Below the pieces are notes generated by a model. The model was given only the letters and a program-made list of their open reading frames with translations, was not told the DNA's origin and searched no databases. Shown in pieces: positions 51,762 to 62,636 of a DNA stretch of 64,000 nt (its first letter is position 1; each line of letters opens with the position of its first letter). The DNA is from Clostridium cylindrosporum DSM 605 (GTDB lineage: Bacteria; Bacillota; Clostridia; Clostridiales; Caloramatoraceae): NCBI RefSeq assembly GCF_001047375.1, contig NZ_LFVU01000005.1, forward strand, positions 32,874 to 96,873, given 5' to 3'. A program made the position numbers and the translations under genes.

Positions 51762-54213
51762 TTAATTCACCTCTAAGTGCAGTATTTAATACTACATCTA
51801 CTTTCTCTGCAAATACAAAGTTTATATCTTGTCTTATATATTCTGGTACTTTGTCTATATCTTTTCTATTCTCTTCTGGTAATATTATTGTCTTTATTCC
51901 AGCTCTATATGCAGATAGGGATTTTTCTTTTACCCCTCCGATAGCTAGTACATTTCCTGTTAATGTAACTTCACCTGTCATGGCTATATCTCCTCTAACA
52001 GGATTTTTTGATAGTGCTGAAACAATTGCTGTCACCATTGTTACACCCGCTGATGGCCCATCTTTAGGCACAGCGCCTTCTGGAGCATGAATATGAATAT
52101 CATACTTTTTATAAAACTCTTCATCTATTCCATACTTATCTGAATTTGCTCTTACATAGCTATATGCTATTTTAGCAGACTCCTTCATAACATCTCCTAG
52201 TTTTCCTGTAAGTTCAAGCTTTCCTGTTCCCTTCATAATTGCAACCTCAACTGGAAGTGTATCACCTCCATACTGAGTCCATGCAAGTCCCATAACAACT
52301 CCAACTTTATCTTTTAGACCACCTTCCTTATACTTAAATATTGAAGGCCCTAAATAATCTACAACGTCTTTACCTTCTATAATTATCTTAAGGTTTTCAT
52401 CCTCTGCAAATTTTACAGCAGTTTTTCTACATACTTTTGCTATTTGCCTTTGCAGATTTCTAACCCCAGACTCTCTAGTGTAGTCTGAAACTATTAACTT
52501 AAGTGCATCATCTGTTATCTTTAATGCATCTTTCTTGATTCCATGTTCCTGAGCCTGCTTACTTACTAAATATTCTCTAGCAATAGCCTTTTTTTCAATG
52601 TCTGTATATCCTGACACCTCAATTATTTCCATTCTATCACGTAATGGTCTAGGTATAGTATCAAGAGTATTAGCTGTAGTTATAAAAAATACCTTAGATA
52701 AGTCATACTCTAACTCTAGATAATGATCCTTAAATGTCTTATTTTGCTCAGGATCTAGTACTTCAAGCATAGCGCTGGCAGGATCTCCTTTATAATCAGA
52801 ACCCATTTTATCTATTTCATCTAGTAAGAATACAGGGTTTACTACCCCTACATCTAGCATACTAGAAATAACCCTACCTGGAATAGCACCTACATATGTT
52901 CTTCTATGCCCTCTTATTTCAGCTTCATCTTTAACTCCGCCTAAAGACATCCTAACGAACTTTCTATTCATAGAAGCTGCTATTGAACTAGCAATAGAAG
53001 TTTTACCAACCCCTGGAGGTCCAACTAAACAAATTATAGGCCCCTTTAGTCCGTTGTTTAATTTTCTAACTGCTACATATTCAAGTATTCTTTCTTTAAC
53101 ATCTTCTAATCCATAATGACTCTTTTCAAGTATATCCTTAACCTTTTCTAAATTATAATTGTCTTTAGATGACTTCTTCCATGGAACTTTAAAAACTGTG
53201 TCTATATAGGTCCTTATATTCGCACCTTCACCTGATAAACTATCAACCTTTTCAAGTTTTTTAATTTCAGAATTTAATTTATCTGCTACATGATTTGGTA
53301 ACTTAAGTTCCTTTATTTTATCTCTATATTTCTCGATCTCTGTAATTATATCTTCTTTGTCACCAAGTTCTTCCTGTATCACTCTTATTTGTTGCTTAAG
53401 ATAATACTCTTTTTGGTGCTTTTCCATTTTTTCATTTGTTTTCTTAGCAATACTTTTTTCAAGTTTAATTATCTTTAACTCATCTTCAAGGAGCTCTATA
53501 AGCAACTCTATTCTCTCCTTTAAAGACTTTTTGTTAAGAATAGATGATTGCATATGTGGTAATGTTATAAGCTTTGATGCAACTAAGTATGTGTACTTTT
53601 GTATATCTTCAAAACTTATAAGTCTTATAGATGACACATCATCAACTGGAACCTTTACATCTTTAACATATCTTACAAAAAGCTTTCTTAGTACCCTTGC
53701 TATTGCCTTAACTTCATCTAAGTCATCATATTTTTCCTCTGGAATAGCAATTAAAGCTTCATAATAAGGTTCAATTCTTAAAAACTGGTCTAATTCTCCC
53801 TTATAGATCCCTTCTACTAAAACTCTAACTACTCCATTTTGAAGTTTTAAAACCTGCTTTACCCTAGAAACTGTTCCGGATAATTCTAAGTCATCTTTAG
53901 TAGGCTCCTCTATTGCTGGGTTAAACTGTGAAACTAAGAAAATAAGTTTATCATTTTTCATTGCACTTTCTAATGCTGCAAGTGACTTTTCTCGTCCAAC
54001 ATCAAAATGAACTGTATTACCTGGAAACACTACCATTCCTCTTATAGGTATTAGTGTTGCTACTTCTCTTTTATAGTCTTTATATATATCTAATTTTTTA
54101 GAATACTTTTCTTCTAAAAACTCAGAAATCTTCTCTTTATTACCTTCTTTAAGAAGGTTTTCTAAATCCTTTATATCAATATCTTGTATTTTTTCATCTT
54201 TTCTTTCGCTCAT
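51751..54213 (-). CDS. lon: ATP-dependent protease La (Lon)
   Basis: 820 residues: N-terminal substrate-binding domain (VATLIPIRGMVVFPGNTVHFDVGR), AAA+ module with Walker A GPPGVGKTS and Walker B FLLDEIDKM, then the Ser-Lys protease domain with PKDGPSAGVTMVTA. It degrades misfolded and regulatory proteins in the cytoplasm. AGGAG lies 8 nt ahead of the ATG. It follows lonB by about 170 bp with a terminator between them, so it probably has its own promoter. Confidence 0.96.
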   Translation of the reverse strand: MSERKDEKIQDIDIKDLENLLKEGNKEKISEFLEEKYSKKLDIYKDYKREVATLIPIRGMVVFPGNTVHFDVGREKSLAALESAMKNDKLIFLVSQFNPAIEEPTKDDLELSGTVSRVKQVLKLQNGVVRVLVEGIYKGELDQFLRIEPYYEALIAIPEEKYDDLDEVKAIARVLRKLFVRYVKDVKVPVDDVSSIRLISFEDIQKYTYLVASKLITLPHMQSSILNKKSLKERIELLIELLEDELKIIKLEKSIAKKTNEKMEKHQKEYYLKQQIRVIQEELGDKEDIITEIEKYRDKIKELKLPNHVADKLNSEIKKLEKVDSLSGEGANIRTYIDTVFKVPWKKSSKDNYNLEKVKDILEKSHYGLEDVKERILEYVAVRKLNNGLKGPIICLVGPPGVGKTSIASSIAASMNRKFVRMSLGGVKDEAEIRGHRRTYVGAIPGRVISSMLDVGVVNPVFLLDEIDKMGSDYKGDPASAMLEVLDPEQNKTFKDHYLELEYDLSKVFFITTANTLDTIPRPLRDRMEIIEVSGYTDIEKKAIAREYLVSKQAQEHGIKKDALKITDDALKLIVSDYTRESGVRNLQRQIAKVCRKTAVKFAEDENLKIIIEGKDVVDYLGPSIFKYKEGGLKDKVGVVMGLAWTQYGGDTLPVEVAIMKGTGKLELTGKLGDVMKESAKIAYSYVRANSDKYGIDEEFYKKYDIHIHAPEGAVPKDGPSAGVTMVTAIVSALSKNPVRGDIAMTGEVTLTGNVLAIGGVKEKSLSAYRAGIKTIILPEENRKDIDKVPEYIRQDINFVFAEKVDVVLNTALRGELNDN

Positions 54214-54321
54214 ATTTTCAACTCCTATTTATTCAGAGAACGGAAATTTAGATAACTCTTACTATTATACCCTATAATATTAGAGGGTTTCAACTTTGTA
54301 TATTTTAACATAACTTCATAA

Positions 54322-54362
54322 TAAAAAAAAAAGTACTAAGTATAAATTTTATACTTAGTACT
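54322..54362 (-). terminator. Terminator between lonB and lon
   Basis: AGTACTAAGTATAAA pairs with TTTATACTTAGTACT (54332-54362). On the minus strand it is followed by ten T. It ends lonB transcription before lon. Confidence 0.85.
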
Positions 54363-54380
54363 AAAAAGATATATTTATTT

Positions 54381-56054
54381 TTAATTAAAACTCTCTGCAC
54401 TTAATATCTTTTCTTCTTTTTGATCCGTTGTATTACTTAAAGATGCATCTATTATAGAATGCTTTATAACCTCTTCAACCTTTTCAACAGGTATTACTTC
54501 AATATCATAGTTTTTAAATGTCTCTTGATAATTATCCCTCGGAATCAATACCTTTTTAGCACCTGCTTTTTTAGCTGCCTCTATTTTTGCAGCTATTCCT
54601 CCAACAGGTTTAACATATCCTCTAATAGAAACTTCACCTGTCATAGCAACCTCATTGTTTACTGGAACTTTTCTAATTGCACTATAAATAGCAGTTGCTA
54701 TTGTTATACCAGCAGAAGGACCATCTACAGGAATTCCTCCTGGGAAATTAATATGTATATCATACTTATTAGTATCTATTCCAAGGTATTTTCTAGATAC
54801 CGTTAAAACATTTTCAACTGATGCTCTTGATGTACTTTTTCTTTTTACTTTTCTATATTGTGATCCTGTTTCTTCTTCTTCTACTATTCCCGTAATTGTT
54901 AACGCTCCCTTTTCGAACTTAGCTTCTGTAACTATTGCTTCAACCTCAAGTACAGTACCCATATTCGGGCCATATACTGCAAGTCCGTTAACATATCCAA
55001 CCTGAGGTCTTGATTCGATTTTTCTTTCAGGTCTTGGGTTATACTGTCCACTTTCAATTACCCATTCTATATCTTCCTCTGTAATAGTATCTCTATTCTC
55101 ATTTACAGCAATACCACCTGCTATTTGAACAATATTAACTGTTTCACGTCCATTTGTAGCGTATCTACTTATTTTATCTATAGATTCTTTTTCGATTTTA
55201 AAACCGCCTTTATTAGATGCGTTTTCAGCAATAGATTTAATTTCATCTGGGCTTAAAGGCCTAAAAAATATCTCAACACACCTTGACCTAATAGCCGGTG
55301 GAATTTCTTCTGGAGTTCTTGTTGTAGCACCTATAAGCCTAAAGTCAGCTGGTAAGCCATTTTCAAAAATATCCTTTACATGCTGTGGAATCTTAGGATC
55401 TTCTGAACTATAATATGCACTTTCAAGAAACACTTTTCTATCCTCAAGTACCTTAAGGAGCTTGTTAATCTGCATAGGATGTAATTCTCCTATTTCATCT
55501 AGAAAAAGTACTCCACCATTAGCCTTTGTAACTGCCCCAAGCTTTGGCTGGGGTACTCCTGCTTGACCCATAGCCCCTGCACCTTGATAAATAGGATCAT
55601 GTACTGACCCTATAAGAGGGTCTGCAATTCCCCTATCATCAAATCTGATAGTTGTTGCATCTATCTCTATAAACTTTGATTCTTCTCTAAATGGAGAAAT
55701 AGGATTGCCCTTTGCCTCTTCTAAAATAACCCTTGCTGCAGCGGTTTTACCTACCCCAGGAGGTCCATAGATTATAACATGTTGAGGATTAGGACCACAA
55801 ATTGCAGCTCTTAGAGACTTAAGACCTCTTTCTTGTCCTACTATATCTTCAATACTAGAAGGTCTAGTCTTTTCAGCTAAAGGTTCTGTAAGACTCATCT
55901 CTCTCATTTTCCTAAGCTTTTCCATTTCCTTTTCACTTTCTCTTGTAACATAGGATTTATCACCCTTTTGATCTACTACCTTATTATAAAAATAGAAGAA
56001 AACTATAGCAGTAAATAAAATATTAGCAAATAGCAAAAATTTATAGCCATCCAT
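54381..56054 (-). CDS. lonB: ATP-dependent protease LonB
   Basis: 557 residues: an N-terminal membrane-like segment (FLLFANILFTAIVFFYFYNKV), AAA+ module with Walker A YGPPGVGKTAA and FLDEIGELHP, and a Lon protease domain with PVDGPSAGITIATA. It lacks the large N-terminal domain of LonA. In B. subtilis LonB is a sporulation (forespore) protease next to clpX and lonA, the same order as here. GGGAGG precedes the ATG. Confidence 0.95.
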   Translation of the reverse strand: MDGYKFLLFANILFTAIVFFYFYNKVVDQKGDKSYVTRESEKEMEKLRKMREMSLTEPLAEKTRPSSIEDIVGQERGLKSLRAAICGPNPQHVIIYGPPGVGKTAAARVILEEAKGNPISPFREESKFIEIDATTIRFDDRGIADPLIGSVHDPIYQGAGAMGQAGVPQPKLGAVTKANGGVLFLDEIGELHPMQINKLLKVLEDRKVFLESAYYSSEDPKIPQHVKDIFENGLPADFRLIGATTRTPEEIPPAIRSRCVEIFFRPLSPDEIKSIAENASNKGGFKIEKESIDKISRYATNGRETVNIVQIAGGIAVNENRDTITEEDIEWVIESGQYNPRPERKIESRPQVGYVNGLAVYGPNMGTVLEVEAIVTEAKFEKGALTITGIVEEEETGSQYRKVKRKSTSRASVENVLTVSRKYLGIDTNKYDIHINFPGGIPVDGPSAGITIATAIYSAIRKVPVNNEVAMTGEVSIRGYVKPVGGIAAKIEAAKKAGAKKVLIPRDNYQETFKNYDIEVIPVEKVEEVIKHSIIDASLSNTTDQKEEKILSAESFN

Positions 56055-56206
56055 TAATATACGCCTCCCTTCAAGTTATTTTTATTTTATCCATAGTAAC
56101 TCTTTTTATACATTATAATGTAGCTTTTATATGATTCTAATATATGTGGAACTATTTACCGAATAGTTTCAAAAAAGAAAAAAAGAAGAAGCAAATGCTT
56201 CTTCTT

Positions 56207-57514
56207 TTATGATACTATTTCATTATCATCTTCAGCTCTTTTTGTAACTTTTTTAACTGGTGCCTTCTTAGATATTTTCTTTGATTCACCAATTACTAGT
56301 TCCGGAAGAGCATTGTTCTCAACAGTGTCCTTAGTTATACGGCATTTTTCTACATCTTCCCTTGAAGGAATATCATACATAACATCAATCATTATGTCTT
56401 CTAGAATAGCCCTAAGTCCTCTTGCTCCTGTTTTTCTTTGCAGTGCTTCTTTAGCTATAAGATCAAGTGCTTCATCTTCAAATTCAAGTTCAACACCGTC
56501 CATATCAAGTAGCTTCTTGTACTGCTTAACAAGTGCATTTTTAGGTTCTGTAAGAATCTTTACTAATGATTCAACATCTAGTGAGTTTAAAGTTACAACT
56601 ATAGGAAGTCTACCTATAAATTCTGGAATCATACCAAACTTTAAAAGATCTTCTGGCACTACAGTTCTAAGAAGTTCTCCGATATCCTTATCTTCTTTTC
56701 CCTTTATATCAGCGCCAAAGCCCATAGTTCCTTTTTGTGTTCTCTTCTCGATAATCTTTTCTACTCCATCAAATGCTCCACCACAAATAAATAGAATATT
56801 ACTTGTATCTATTTGTATAAATTCTTGGTGTGGATGCTTTCTTCCACCTTGAGGTGGAACAGAAGCTGTTGTTCCTTCAAGTATCTTAAGTAATGCTTGT
56901 TGAACTCCTTCTCCTGATACATCTCTTGTTATAGATGGATTATCTGATTTTCTTGCAATCTTATCAATTTCATCTATATATATAATTCCTCTTTCAGCTC
57001 TCTCAACGTCATAATCTGCATTTTGAATAAGCTTTAAAAGAATATTCTCAACATCTTCACCTACATATCCTGCTTCTGTAAGAGTTGTTGCATCTGCAAT
57101 TGCAAATGGAACATTAAGAAGTCTTGCAAGTGTTTGAGCAAGAAGTGTTTTCCCTGATCCAGTTGGTCCTAAAAGTAAGATGTTACTCTTTTGAAGCTCT
57201 ACATCATCACCTTTTGCCTTCGGGGAATTAATTCTCTTATAGTGGTTATAAACAGCAACAGCTAAAGATTTTTTAGCATCTTTTTGACCTATAACATATT
57301 GATCTAAAAATTCTCTAATTTGTTGAGGTTTTGGAAGCTCAGTAAAATCCATATCGTGATCTACTTCAAGCTCCTCTGTTATAATTTCTGAGCAAAGCTC
57401 TATACATTCATCACAAATATAAACCCCAGGACCTGCTATAAGTCTTTTTACCTGTTCCTGTCCTTTTCCACAAAAGGAACATTTAAGTTGCTTTTTATCA
57501 TCTAGTTTTGGCAT
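56207..57514 (-). CDS. clpX: ClpX ATPase, unfoldase subunit of ClpXP
   Basis: 435 residues: zinc finger [30 protein letters not shown], Walker [13 protein letters not shown], Walker [10 protein letters not shown], and the IGF-type loop seen as [10 protein letters not shown], which docks on ClpP. It unfolds substrates for ClpP. The GTG at 57520 opens the frame, but GGGG lies 7 nt before the ATG at 57514. It is 20 bp behind clpP. Confidence 0.96.
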   Translation of the reverse strand: MPKLDDKKQLKCSFCGKGQEQVKRLIAGPGVYICDECIELCSEIITEELEVDHDMDFTELPKPQQIREFLDQYVIGQKDAKKSLAVAVYNHYKRINSPKAKGDDVELQKSNILLLGPTGSGKTLLAQTLARLLNVPFAIADATTLTEAGYVGEDVENILLKLIQNADYDVERAERGIIYIDEIDKIARKSDNPSITRDVSGEGVQQALLKILEGTTASVPPQGGRKHPHQEFIQIDTSNILFICGGAFDGVEKIIEKRTQKGTMGFGADIKGKEDKDIGELLRTVVPEDLLKFGMIPEFIGRLPIVVTLNSLDVESLVKILTEPKNALVKQYKKLLDMDGVELEFEDEALDLIAKEALQRKTGARGLRAILEDIMIDVMYDIPSREDVEKCRITKDTVENNALPELVIGESKKISKKAPVKKVTKRAEDDNEIVS

Positions 57515-57534
57515 CTTCACACCCCTTTATTCAC

Positions 57535-58119
57535 TTACTTTTTTTTTGTGATTACTTCATCAATTAGTCCATACTCTTTAGCTTCAGCTGCTTCCATAAA
57601 GTAATCCCTTTCAACATCTTTTTCTAGTTTTTCAAGGGGCTGACCTGTTCTTTCGCTTAGAATTTGGTTTAAATGTTTCTTTATCTTAATAATTCTTTCT
57701 GCATGTATAGCAATATCAGTTGCTTGCCCTTGAGCTCCACCAAGTGGTTGGTGTATCATTATCTCTGAGTTAGGAAGAGCAAATCTCTTTCCCTTAGCTC
57801 CTGCTGCAAGTAAGAAAGCACCCATAGATGCTGCCATACCTATGCAAATCGTTGATACATCTGGCTTTATATAATTCATAGTATCATATATAGCCATACC
57901 ATCAGTTATTGAACCACCAGGGCTATTTATATAAAGGTAGATGTCCTTATCAGGATCTTCAGCCTCTAGGAATAGAAGCTGCGCCACTACTAACTTAGAT
58001 GTTATAGGGTTAACGTCTTCTCCTAGCATAATTATTCTATCCTTTAATAGTCTTGAATAAATATCGTATGATCTTTCTCCTCTACTTGTTTGCTCCACTA
58101 CCATAGGAACTAAACTCAT
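57535..58119 (-). CDS. clpP: ClpP protease subunit
   Basis: 194 residues with the full triad: Ser98 (GMAASMGAF), His123 (MIHQPLGG) and Asp172 (ERDYF). Forms tetradecamers capped by ClpX. AGGAGG precedes the ATG. It sits between tig and clpX, the standard order. Confidence 0.97.
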   Translation of the reverse strand: MSLVPMVVEQTSRGERSYDIYSRLLKDRIIMLGEDVNPITSKLVVAQLLFLEAEDPDKDIYLYINSPGGSITDGMAIYDTMNYIKPDVSTICIGMAASMGAFLLAAGAKGKRFALPNSEIMIHQPLGGAQGQATDIAIHAERIIKIKKHLNQILSERTGQPLEKLEKDVERDYFMEAAEAKEYGLIDEVITKKK

Positions 58120-58166
58120 AAATATCCCTCCTTAAGATAAAATTATAAACCAATTAAAATACTAAG

Positions 58167-59456
58167 TTATATAGCCTTACTATTTTCAACAATTAGGTCT
58201 ACAACTTTATTATTTGAAATTTCTTCTTTTATGCTTTCTCTTTCAGCAGTAAGAATTATATCTCTCATTTTTTCTAGATCTTTTTCACCATATCTCTTAG
58301 CTATTTCTTCAGCCCTATTTAATAATTCTTCTTCTGTTACTTCAAGGTTTTCAGCCTTAGCTATTGCTGTAACTACTAGGTTAGTCTTAACTCTATTAGC
58401 TGAAACTTCTCTAAAGTCACTTCTTAGCTTATCCATTGTCATTCCTAGAAGTTCCATATACTTATTGATGTCTAGTCCTTGATACTTAAGTTTCATATCA
58501 AGATCCTTAACCATAAAGTCTACTTCTCTTTCTATCATAACATCTGGAACTTCAACTTCTGAAGCATCTGTAATCTTCTTGATTACTGCATCCTCGAATT
58601 CTCTTTTAGCTTTTTCTTCATTAGCTTCTTCTAGTTTCTTCTTGATGTCAGCCTTTAATTCATCAACTGTATCAAATTCTGAAACATCCTTTACAAATTC
58701 ATCGTCAAGTTCTGGTACTTCTTTAACCTTTATTTCGTTAACAGTAACCTTGAATAAAGCTGGCTTTCCTGCAAGTTCTTCTACTCTATAGTCTTCTGGG
58801 AATGTTACATTAACATCCTTTGATTCTCCAGCCTTTGTTCCCTTTAGTTGGTCTTCAAATCCTGGAATAAAAGTACCTGAACCAATTGTTAGTTCAAAGT
58901 TTTCTCCCTTTCCACCTTCAAAAGCTGTATCATCAACGAATCCTTCAAAGTCAATTACAGCTATATCACCTTCATTAACTTCTCCATCTTCCTTTGATAC
59001 CATTCTTGCAGCTTTTTCTCTCATTGAGTTAACTTCAGCTTCAACGTCTTCTTCTGTAACCTTATATTCAACTTTATTAACTTCTACGCCTTTGTAATCT
59101 CCAAGCTTAACTTCTGGCTTAACAGTTACAGTAGCTGTATAAACAAGGTCTTCACCTTTTCCTATGCTAACTACATCTATTTCTGGATAGTCAACTGGTT
59201 CAATTTTGTTTTCTTCTATAGCAGCAGGGTATGATGCTTCACATGCAAAGTTTATAGCATCATCATAAAGTACACCTTCTCCATAATATTGGATAATTAC
59301 ATTCATTGGTGCTTTACCCTTTCTAAATCCAGGTATATTAAACTTCTTTGCATTCTTTTTATATGACTTATTTAATGCCTCATTAAATTTTTCTGCTGAT
59401 ACTGTTATTTCTAGCTTAACAGCGTTTTTTTCTAGCTTTTCAACTTTTACGCTCAT
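58167..59456 (-). CDS. tig: Trigger factor chaperone
   Basis: 429 residues: ribosome-binding signature FNIPGFRKGKAP near residue 40, FKBP-type prolyl isomerase domain (about 165-245, VNEGDIAVIDFEGFVDDTAFEGGKGENFELTIGSGTFIPGFEDQLKGTKAGE), then the helical arms. It meets nascent chains at the ribosome exit. AGGAGG precedes the ATG. It heads tig-clpP-clpX. No CIRCE or CtsR-like operator was seen upstream. Confidence 0.97.
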   Translation of the reverse strand: MSVKVEKLEKNAVKLEITVSAEKFNEALNKSYKKNAKKFNIPGFRKGKAPMNVIIQYYGEGVLYDDAINFACEASYPAAIEENKIEPVDYPEIDVVSIGKGEDLVYTATVTVKPEVKLGDYKGVEVNKVEYKVTEEDVEAEVNSMREKAARMVSKEDGEVNEGDIAVIDFEGFVDDTAFEGGKGENFELTIGSGTFIPGFEDQLKGTKAGESKDVNVTFPEDYRVEELAGKPALFKVTVNEIKVKEVPELDDEFVKDVSEFDTVDELKADIKKKLEEANEEKAKREFEDAVIKKITDASEVEVPDVMIEREVDFMVKDLDMKLKYQGLDINKYMELLGMTMDKLRSDFREVSANRVKTNLVVTAIAKAENLEVTEEELLNRAEEIAKRYGEKDLEKMRDIILTAERESIKEEISNNKVVDLIVENSKAI

Positions 59457-59576
59457 GTTTCTTCCTCCTAAATTAGCCTTATAATAGTTTTGTATTAACG
59501 TAGTTCTATCGGTACATACGTATAGTATAACATTGTAATGATATCACAGTGAGTCCTCATATTCAAGTATTTGGAC

Positions 59577-59909
59577 CTATACAATACCCTCTCTAGTTAC
59601 AGTTGCTATGACTTTTTCCGACGGTCTTAATGATGCTTCTGCATCACTTAAATTTTCTTCATCAGCTACGTTAAGTAACTCCCTATCATAATACTTAGAA
59701 GCATTAAACACTCTAAATCCTACTATAGAACTATTTGAAACTATATCAACAGTATCTAAAATAAGATTTGCTGCTTTCTCGCTATCATATAAATTCGATG
59801 AAGTAGAAGTATTTTCCTGTTTTTTTATAAAAGTATTATCTTCATTTTTAACATTTTCCTCAAAATATATGCTAACTATATCCTTTTCTCTATCGTAGCA
59901 AACCTTCAA
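59577..59909 (-). CDS. DUF2283-like small protein
   Basis: 110 residues. The start VCYDREKDIVSIYFEENVK and VGFRVFNASKYYD fit the DUF2283 pattern (a small beta protein of unknown role), with an Asn/Thr/Ser-rich insert between. The frame opens at a TTG (59927), but that codon precedes the ribosome binding site GGGAG; a TTG at 59909, 8 nt after it, is preferred. Short acidic C-terminal part. Function unknown. Confidence 0.6.
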   Translation of the reverse strand: MKVCYDREKDIVSIYFEENVKNEDNTFIKKQENTSTSSNLYDSEKAANLILDTVDIVSNSSIVGFRVFNASKYYDRELLNVADEENLSDAEASLRPSEKVIATVTREGIV

Positions 59910-59998
59910 TTTCCATTCTCCCTTCAATAAGTAAGTTAATAAATACCCTTCTTTTGAAATTATAACCTTATTCTTCCTTTTTTAAAACAATTTTATTA

Positions 59999-60847
59999 TT
60001 ATTTTTTTGTATTTACGTTTATATTTTTCCCATCTGATATAAATGTAACTGTACCGGACTCATAGGTTTTTATTAAAGATATATTCAAGTTTTCTAAAAG
60101 TTTAATTGTTTCCCTATGGGGATGACCATACTCATTGTTTTTACTACATGATACTACAGCATATTTAGGATTTACTTTCTCTATAAACTTTTTAGAACTT
60201 GAACTAAAACTTCCATGATGACCAAGTTTTATTACATCTGATTTTAATTGGTATCCCTTTGATATAATTTCTTTTTCAGAATACTTCTCTGCATCTCCCA
60301 TAAGCATGAAACTATTTCTTCCATAGGTTAGTTTAACAACAATACTATAATTATTTAGATCCTTATAACTCTTTGAATTAGGAGCTATAAATTCAATCTT
60401 TACATCGCCTAAATTTAAAATCTCTGATGACTTTGGAGATGTTATCTTTAGGCTTTTTTCTCTTATAGATGACATTGTGTCCTTAAATGTTTTTGATGTA
60501 TGTGTAACCTTTGGCATATAAACCTTTCCAATAGTAAAATCCTTTATAACAGATGGCATATTTCCTATATGGTCCTCATGTGGATGTGTTCCTACTAATA
60601 TATCAATGTTCTTAATATCCTTAGAACTTAAGAAACTATATAATTTGTCTTTTTCATCCTTAGACCCTGTGTCTATTAATATATTTTTTCTATCTGGAGT
60701 TTTTATGAATATTGCATCTCCTTGACCTACATCTATAACACTTACTTCTAACTGAGGAGAAGTAGATATACTCTCCTTCTGTGCGCAACCAACAAAAATT
60801 AATACTGATAATAAAAGTATCCCTATTATACTTTTAATTCTTGACAT
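59999..60847 (-). CDS. MBL-fold hydrolase lipoprotein, ComEC C-terminal-like
   Basis: 282 residues: lipoprotein signal with lipobox FVGC (Cys20), then a metallo-beta-lactamase fold of ComEC/Rec2 type: DVGQGDAIFIKTPDRKNILIDTGS, THPHEDHIGNM, VKLTYGRNSFMLMGDAE and DVIKLGHHGSFSSSS. ComEC MBL domains are thought to digest one DNA strand during uptake; free-standing lipoprotein forms may be extracellular nucleases or phosphodiesterases. GGAGG is 6 nt upstream and the start overlaps the preceding gene by 14 bp. Confidence 0.87.
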   Translation of the reverse strand: MSRIKSIIGILLLSVLIFVGCAQKESISTSPQLEVSVIDVGQGDAIFIKTPDRKNILIDTGSKDEKDKLYSFLSSKDIKNIDILVGTHPHEDHIGNMPSVIKDFTIGKVYMPKVTHTSKTFKDTMSSIREKSLKITSPKSSEILNLGDVKIEFIAPNSKSYKDLNNYSIVVKLTYGRNSFMLMGDAEKYSEKEIISKGYQLKSDVIKLGHHGSFSSSSKKFIEKVNPKYAVVSCSKNNEYGHPHRETIKLLENLNISLIKTYESGTVTFISDGKNINVNTKK

Positions 60848-61634
60848 TTAAAACCTCCAGTGATTCTAAGTGTTCTCTTGCCCTTCCTATTTGGTTAAAA
60901 CTCTCATAATTATCACCATAAACCTCAATTATATAGGGGATGTTTTTATTGATACTGTGAATCTTTTGTATAATTTCCTTTAAGTTTGCATTTCCCTCAC
61001 CTGGAAGAAGACAAGGCGATGTTTCACTTGCATCATTAATGTGTACAGTACTAATGTTATCCCCATACACTTTAAGATATTCATAGGGATCTACTCCACT
61101 TAATCTTGCTTGTTTTAAGTCTAATGTATAATATAAATTTTTAATCATATGTTGTTTAAGGTCCTTTAAGAAATCTATATTACTTCCTTTGCACCTTGCA
61201 ACATTTTCAATGGAGACTTTAACTCCATATCCCTCTGCAATCTCACAAAGATAGTCCATTTGACGTGAAACTTTAGAAATATTTATTTTCTTTCCTGGCA
61301 TGTTTTTCATTCCATGAAATGTATAGTATTTAGCTCCTAGAACTGAAGCCGCTCTGCACACTTTAGTAAACTTATCTTCCATTTCCTTTCTACGTCTATC
61401 ATAGGCATCATATAAAAATGGTTCAAATACTGAAGAAAATGCATGAACAGAATAAATCTCAACGCCTAGTGCTTTAGCCCTTTCACTTAGAACAAATGCA
61501 TAATCTTCTGACGATTCACTTTCTGTTTCTAAAAAAGCCTCACACAGGTTAAATCCTAAGTCTCTCATTATATCTAAGGTATCTTCTGTATTTACCCTTG
61601 GATAGAAAGAGGCAGTTGATACTCCTATCCTCAT
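60834..61634 (-). CDS. TIM-barrel sugar isomerase/endonuclease-like protein (AP endonuclease 2 fold)
   Basis: 266 residues: RIGVSTASFYPRVNTEDTLDIMRDLGFNLCEAFLE, YYTFHGM, VSIENVAR, LYYTLDLKQARLSG and TVHINDASETSPCLLPGEG are the strands and metal ligands of the xylose isomerase-like/AP endonuclease family 2 barrel. The substrate is unknown. GGAGG is about 12 nt before the ATG, rather far. Cotranscribed with the MBL lipoprotein gene. Confidence 0.82.
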   Translation of the reverse strand: MRIGVSTASFYPRVNTEDTLDIMRDLGFNLCEAFLETESESSEDYAFVLSERAKALGVEIYSVHAFSSVFEPFLYDAYDRRRKEMEDKFTKVCRAASVLGAKYYTFHGMKNMPGKKINISKVSRQMDYLCEIAEGYGVKVSIENVARCKGSNIDFLKDLKQHMIKNLYYTLDLKQARLSGVDPYEYLKVYGDNISTVHINDASETSPCLLPGEGNANLKEIIQKIHSINKNIPYIIEVYGDNYESFNQIGRAREHLESLEVLNVKN

Positions 61635-61680
61635 TACTACTTATGTCCTCCTACCAACTATAAATGTTTTTTTAATTATA

Positions 61681-62532
61681 TCATAATATATATTTAAAAG
61701 CTTCATATAAGCTACATGATTTCTTATCGGTTATTTTAATATTTCTCTTTGAGCATATTTTACTATTATTATATATACAACTTATGCAGTATGAATATTC
61801 TATATTATCATAGGATGGATTTTTTTCTTCAAAATAGCATTTCACTAGAAAAGAATAGCTACTTTTAATTCCCTTTAAATCTAGTATCTCCTCCGACTTA
61901 CTGTTATATAGATTATAAATATCCTTATTATATGTTTTGTAATATAATGCTTTTTTCATATACTCCCTAGCGCATTTATAATCATCTTCTTTATATATTT
62001 TAGAAAGGTATCTGTAGCTTAATGAATTACACCTATCTAGGTTTATACTTTCACCAATAGCTAAAGCAGATTCCATAATACCTTTTCTATTCTCGATTAC
62101 TTCTCTACATATATCTTCACCTTTAACCTTATCTCCCTTTAATATATAAAGTTTGGCTTCCTTTAATAAAATCTGATCTAACCAGGATATATGAAATGAT
62201 TCTAATGTATCACCTAAAATAACATCCCTAGAGTAGTTCCTTTTAGCCTTATCAATAAGTTCCTTAACATATTCATATTCTCTAAGCTCAGTATACTCAT
62301 CTATAAGGATACAGATATTCCATAAAAGTATGTTTCTTTCAACATTGCATAAAGTATCTTCAGATATATTTTTTATTATATTGTTTATTATGTCTATACC
62401 TTTGGTTTTTAATCCAAATTTAACTTGAAAATTTGCAACTATTGTAGACATTACCATGTTATTTTTGTCTTTATTAACACCCTCATATCTACTTAAAACC
62501 GCATGGCTTGTAACTTCACTAGCATTTTTCAT
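61681..62532 (-). CDS. Helical (TPR-like) protein, unknown
   Basis: 283 residues, mostly alpha-helical with repeats resembling TPR pairs (SLSYRYLSKIYKEDDYKCAREYMKKALYYK). The C-terminal region has several Cys (YSYCISCIYNNSKICSKRN, KKSCSLYEAFKYIL). The frame opens at 62571, but GGAGG lies 6 nt before the ATG at 62532 (MKNASEV). Possibly a scaffolding or peptide-responsive regulator; no DNA-binding motif is visible. Confidence 0.6.
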   Translation of the reverse strand: MKNASEVTSHAVLSRYEGVNKDKNNMVMSTIVANFQVKFGLKTKGIDIINNIIKNISEDTLCNVERNILLWNICILIDEYTELREYEYVKELIDKAKRNYSRDVILGDTLESFHISWLDQILLKEAKLYILKGDKVKGEDICREVIENRKGIMESALAIGESINLDRCNSLSYRYLSKIYKEDDYKCAREYMKKALYYKTYNKDIYNLYNSKSEEILDLKGIKSSYSFLVKCYFEEKNPSYDNIEYSYCISCIYNNSKICSKRNIKITDKKSCSLYEAFKYIL

Positions 62533-62602
62533 TAATGTCCTCCGATATATTTCTATTATATCTATATGCACCTTCTGAAGTATTTAATATAAATGAACGC
62601 AC

Positions 62603-62624
62603 AAAAAAAAGAGCCATAGGCTCT
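62603..62624 (-). terminator. Terminator of the gene at 62637
   Basis: On the minus strand AGAGCC-TAT-GGCTCT followed by eight T. Confidence 0.8.
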
Positions 62625-62636
62625 CTTTTAAACTTT

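Noticed and set aside
56313..56852. 179-codon open frame antisense to clpX
   Set aside because: Serine-rich shadow of the clpX codons; no ribosome binding site and no family resemblance.
59457..59576. Search for a CIRCE or CtsR operator ahead of tig
   Set aside because: No TTAGCACTC-type inverted repeat or GGTCAAA heptad pair was seen; only AT-rich sequence with weak promoter-like hexamers.
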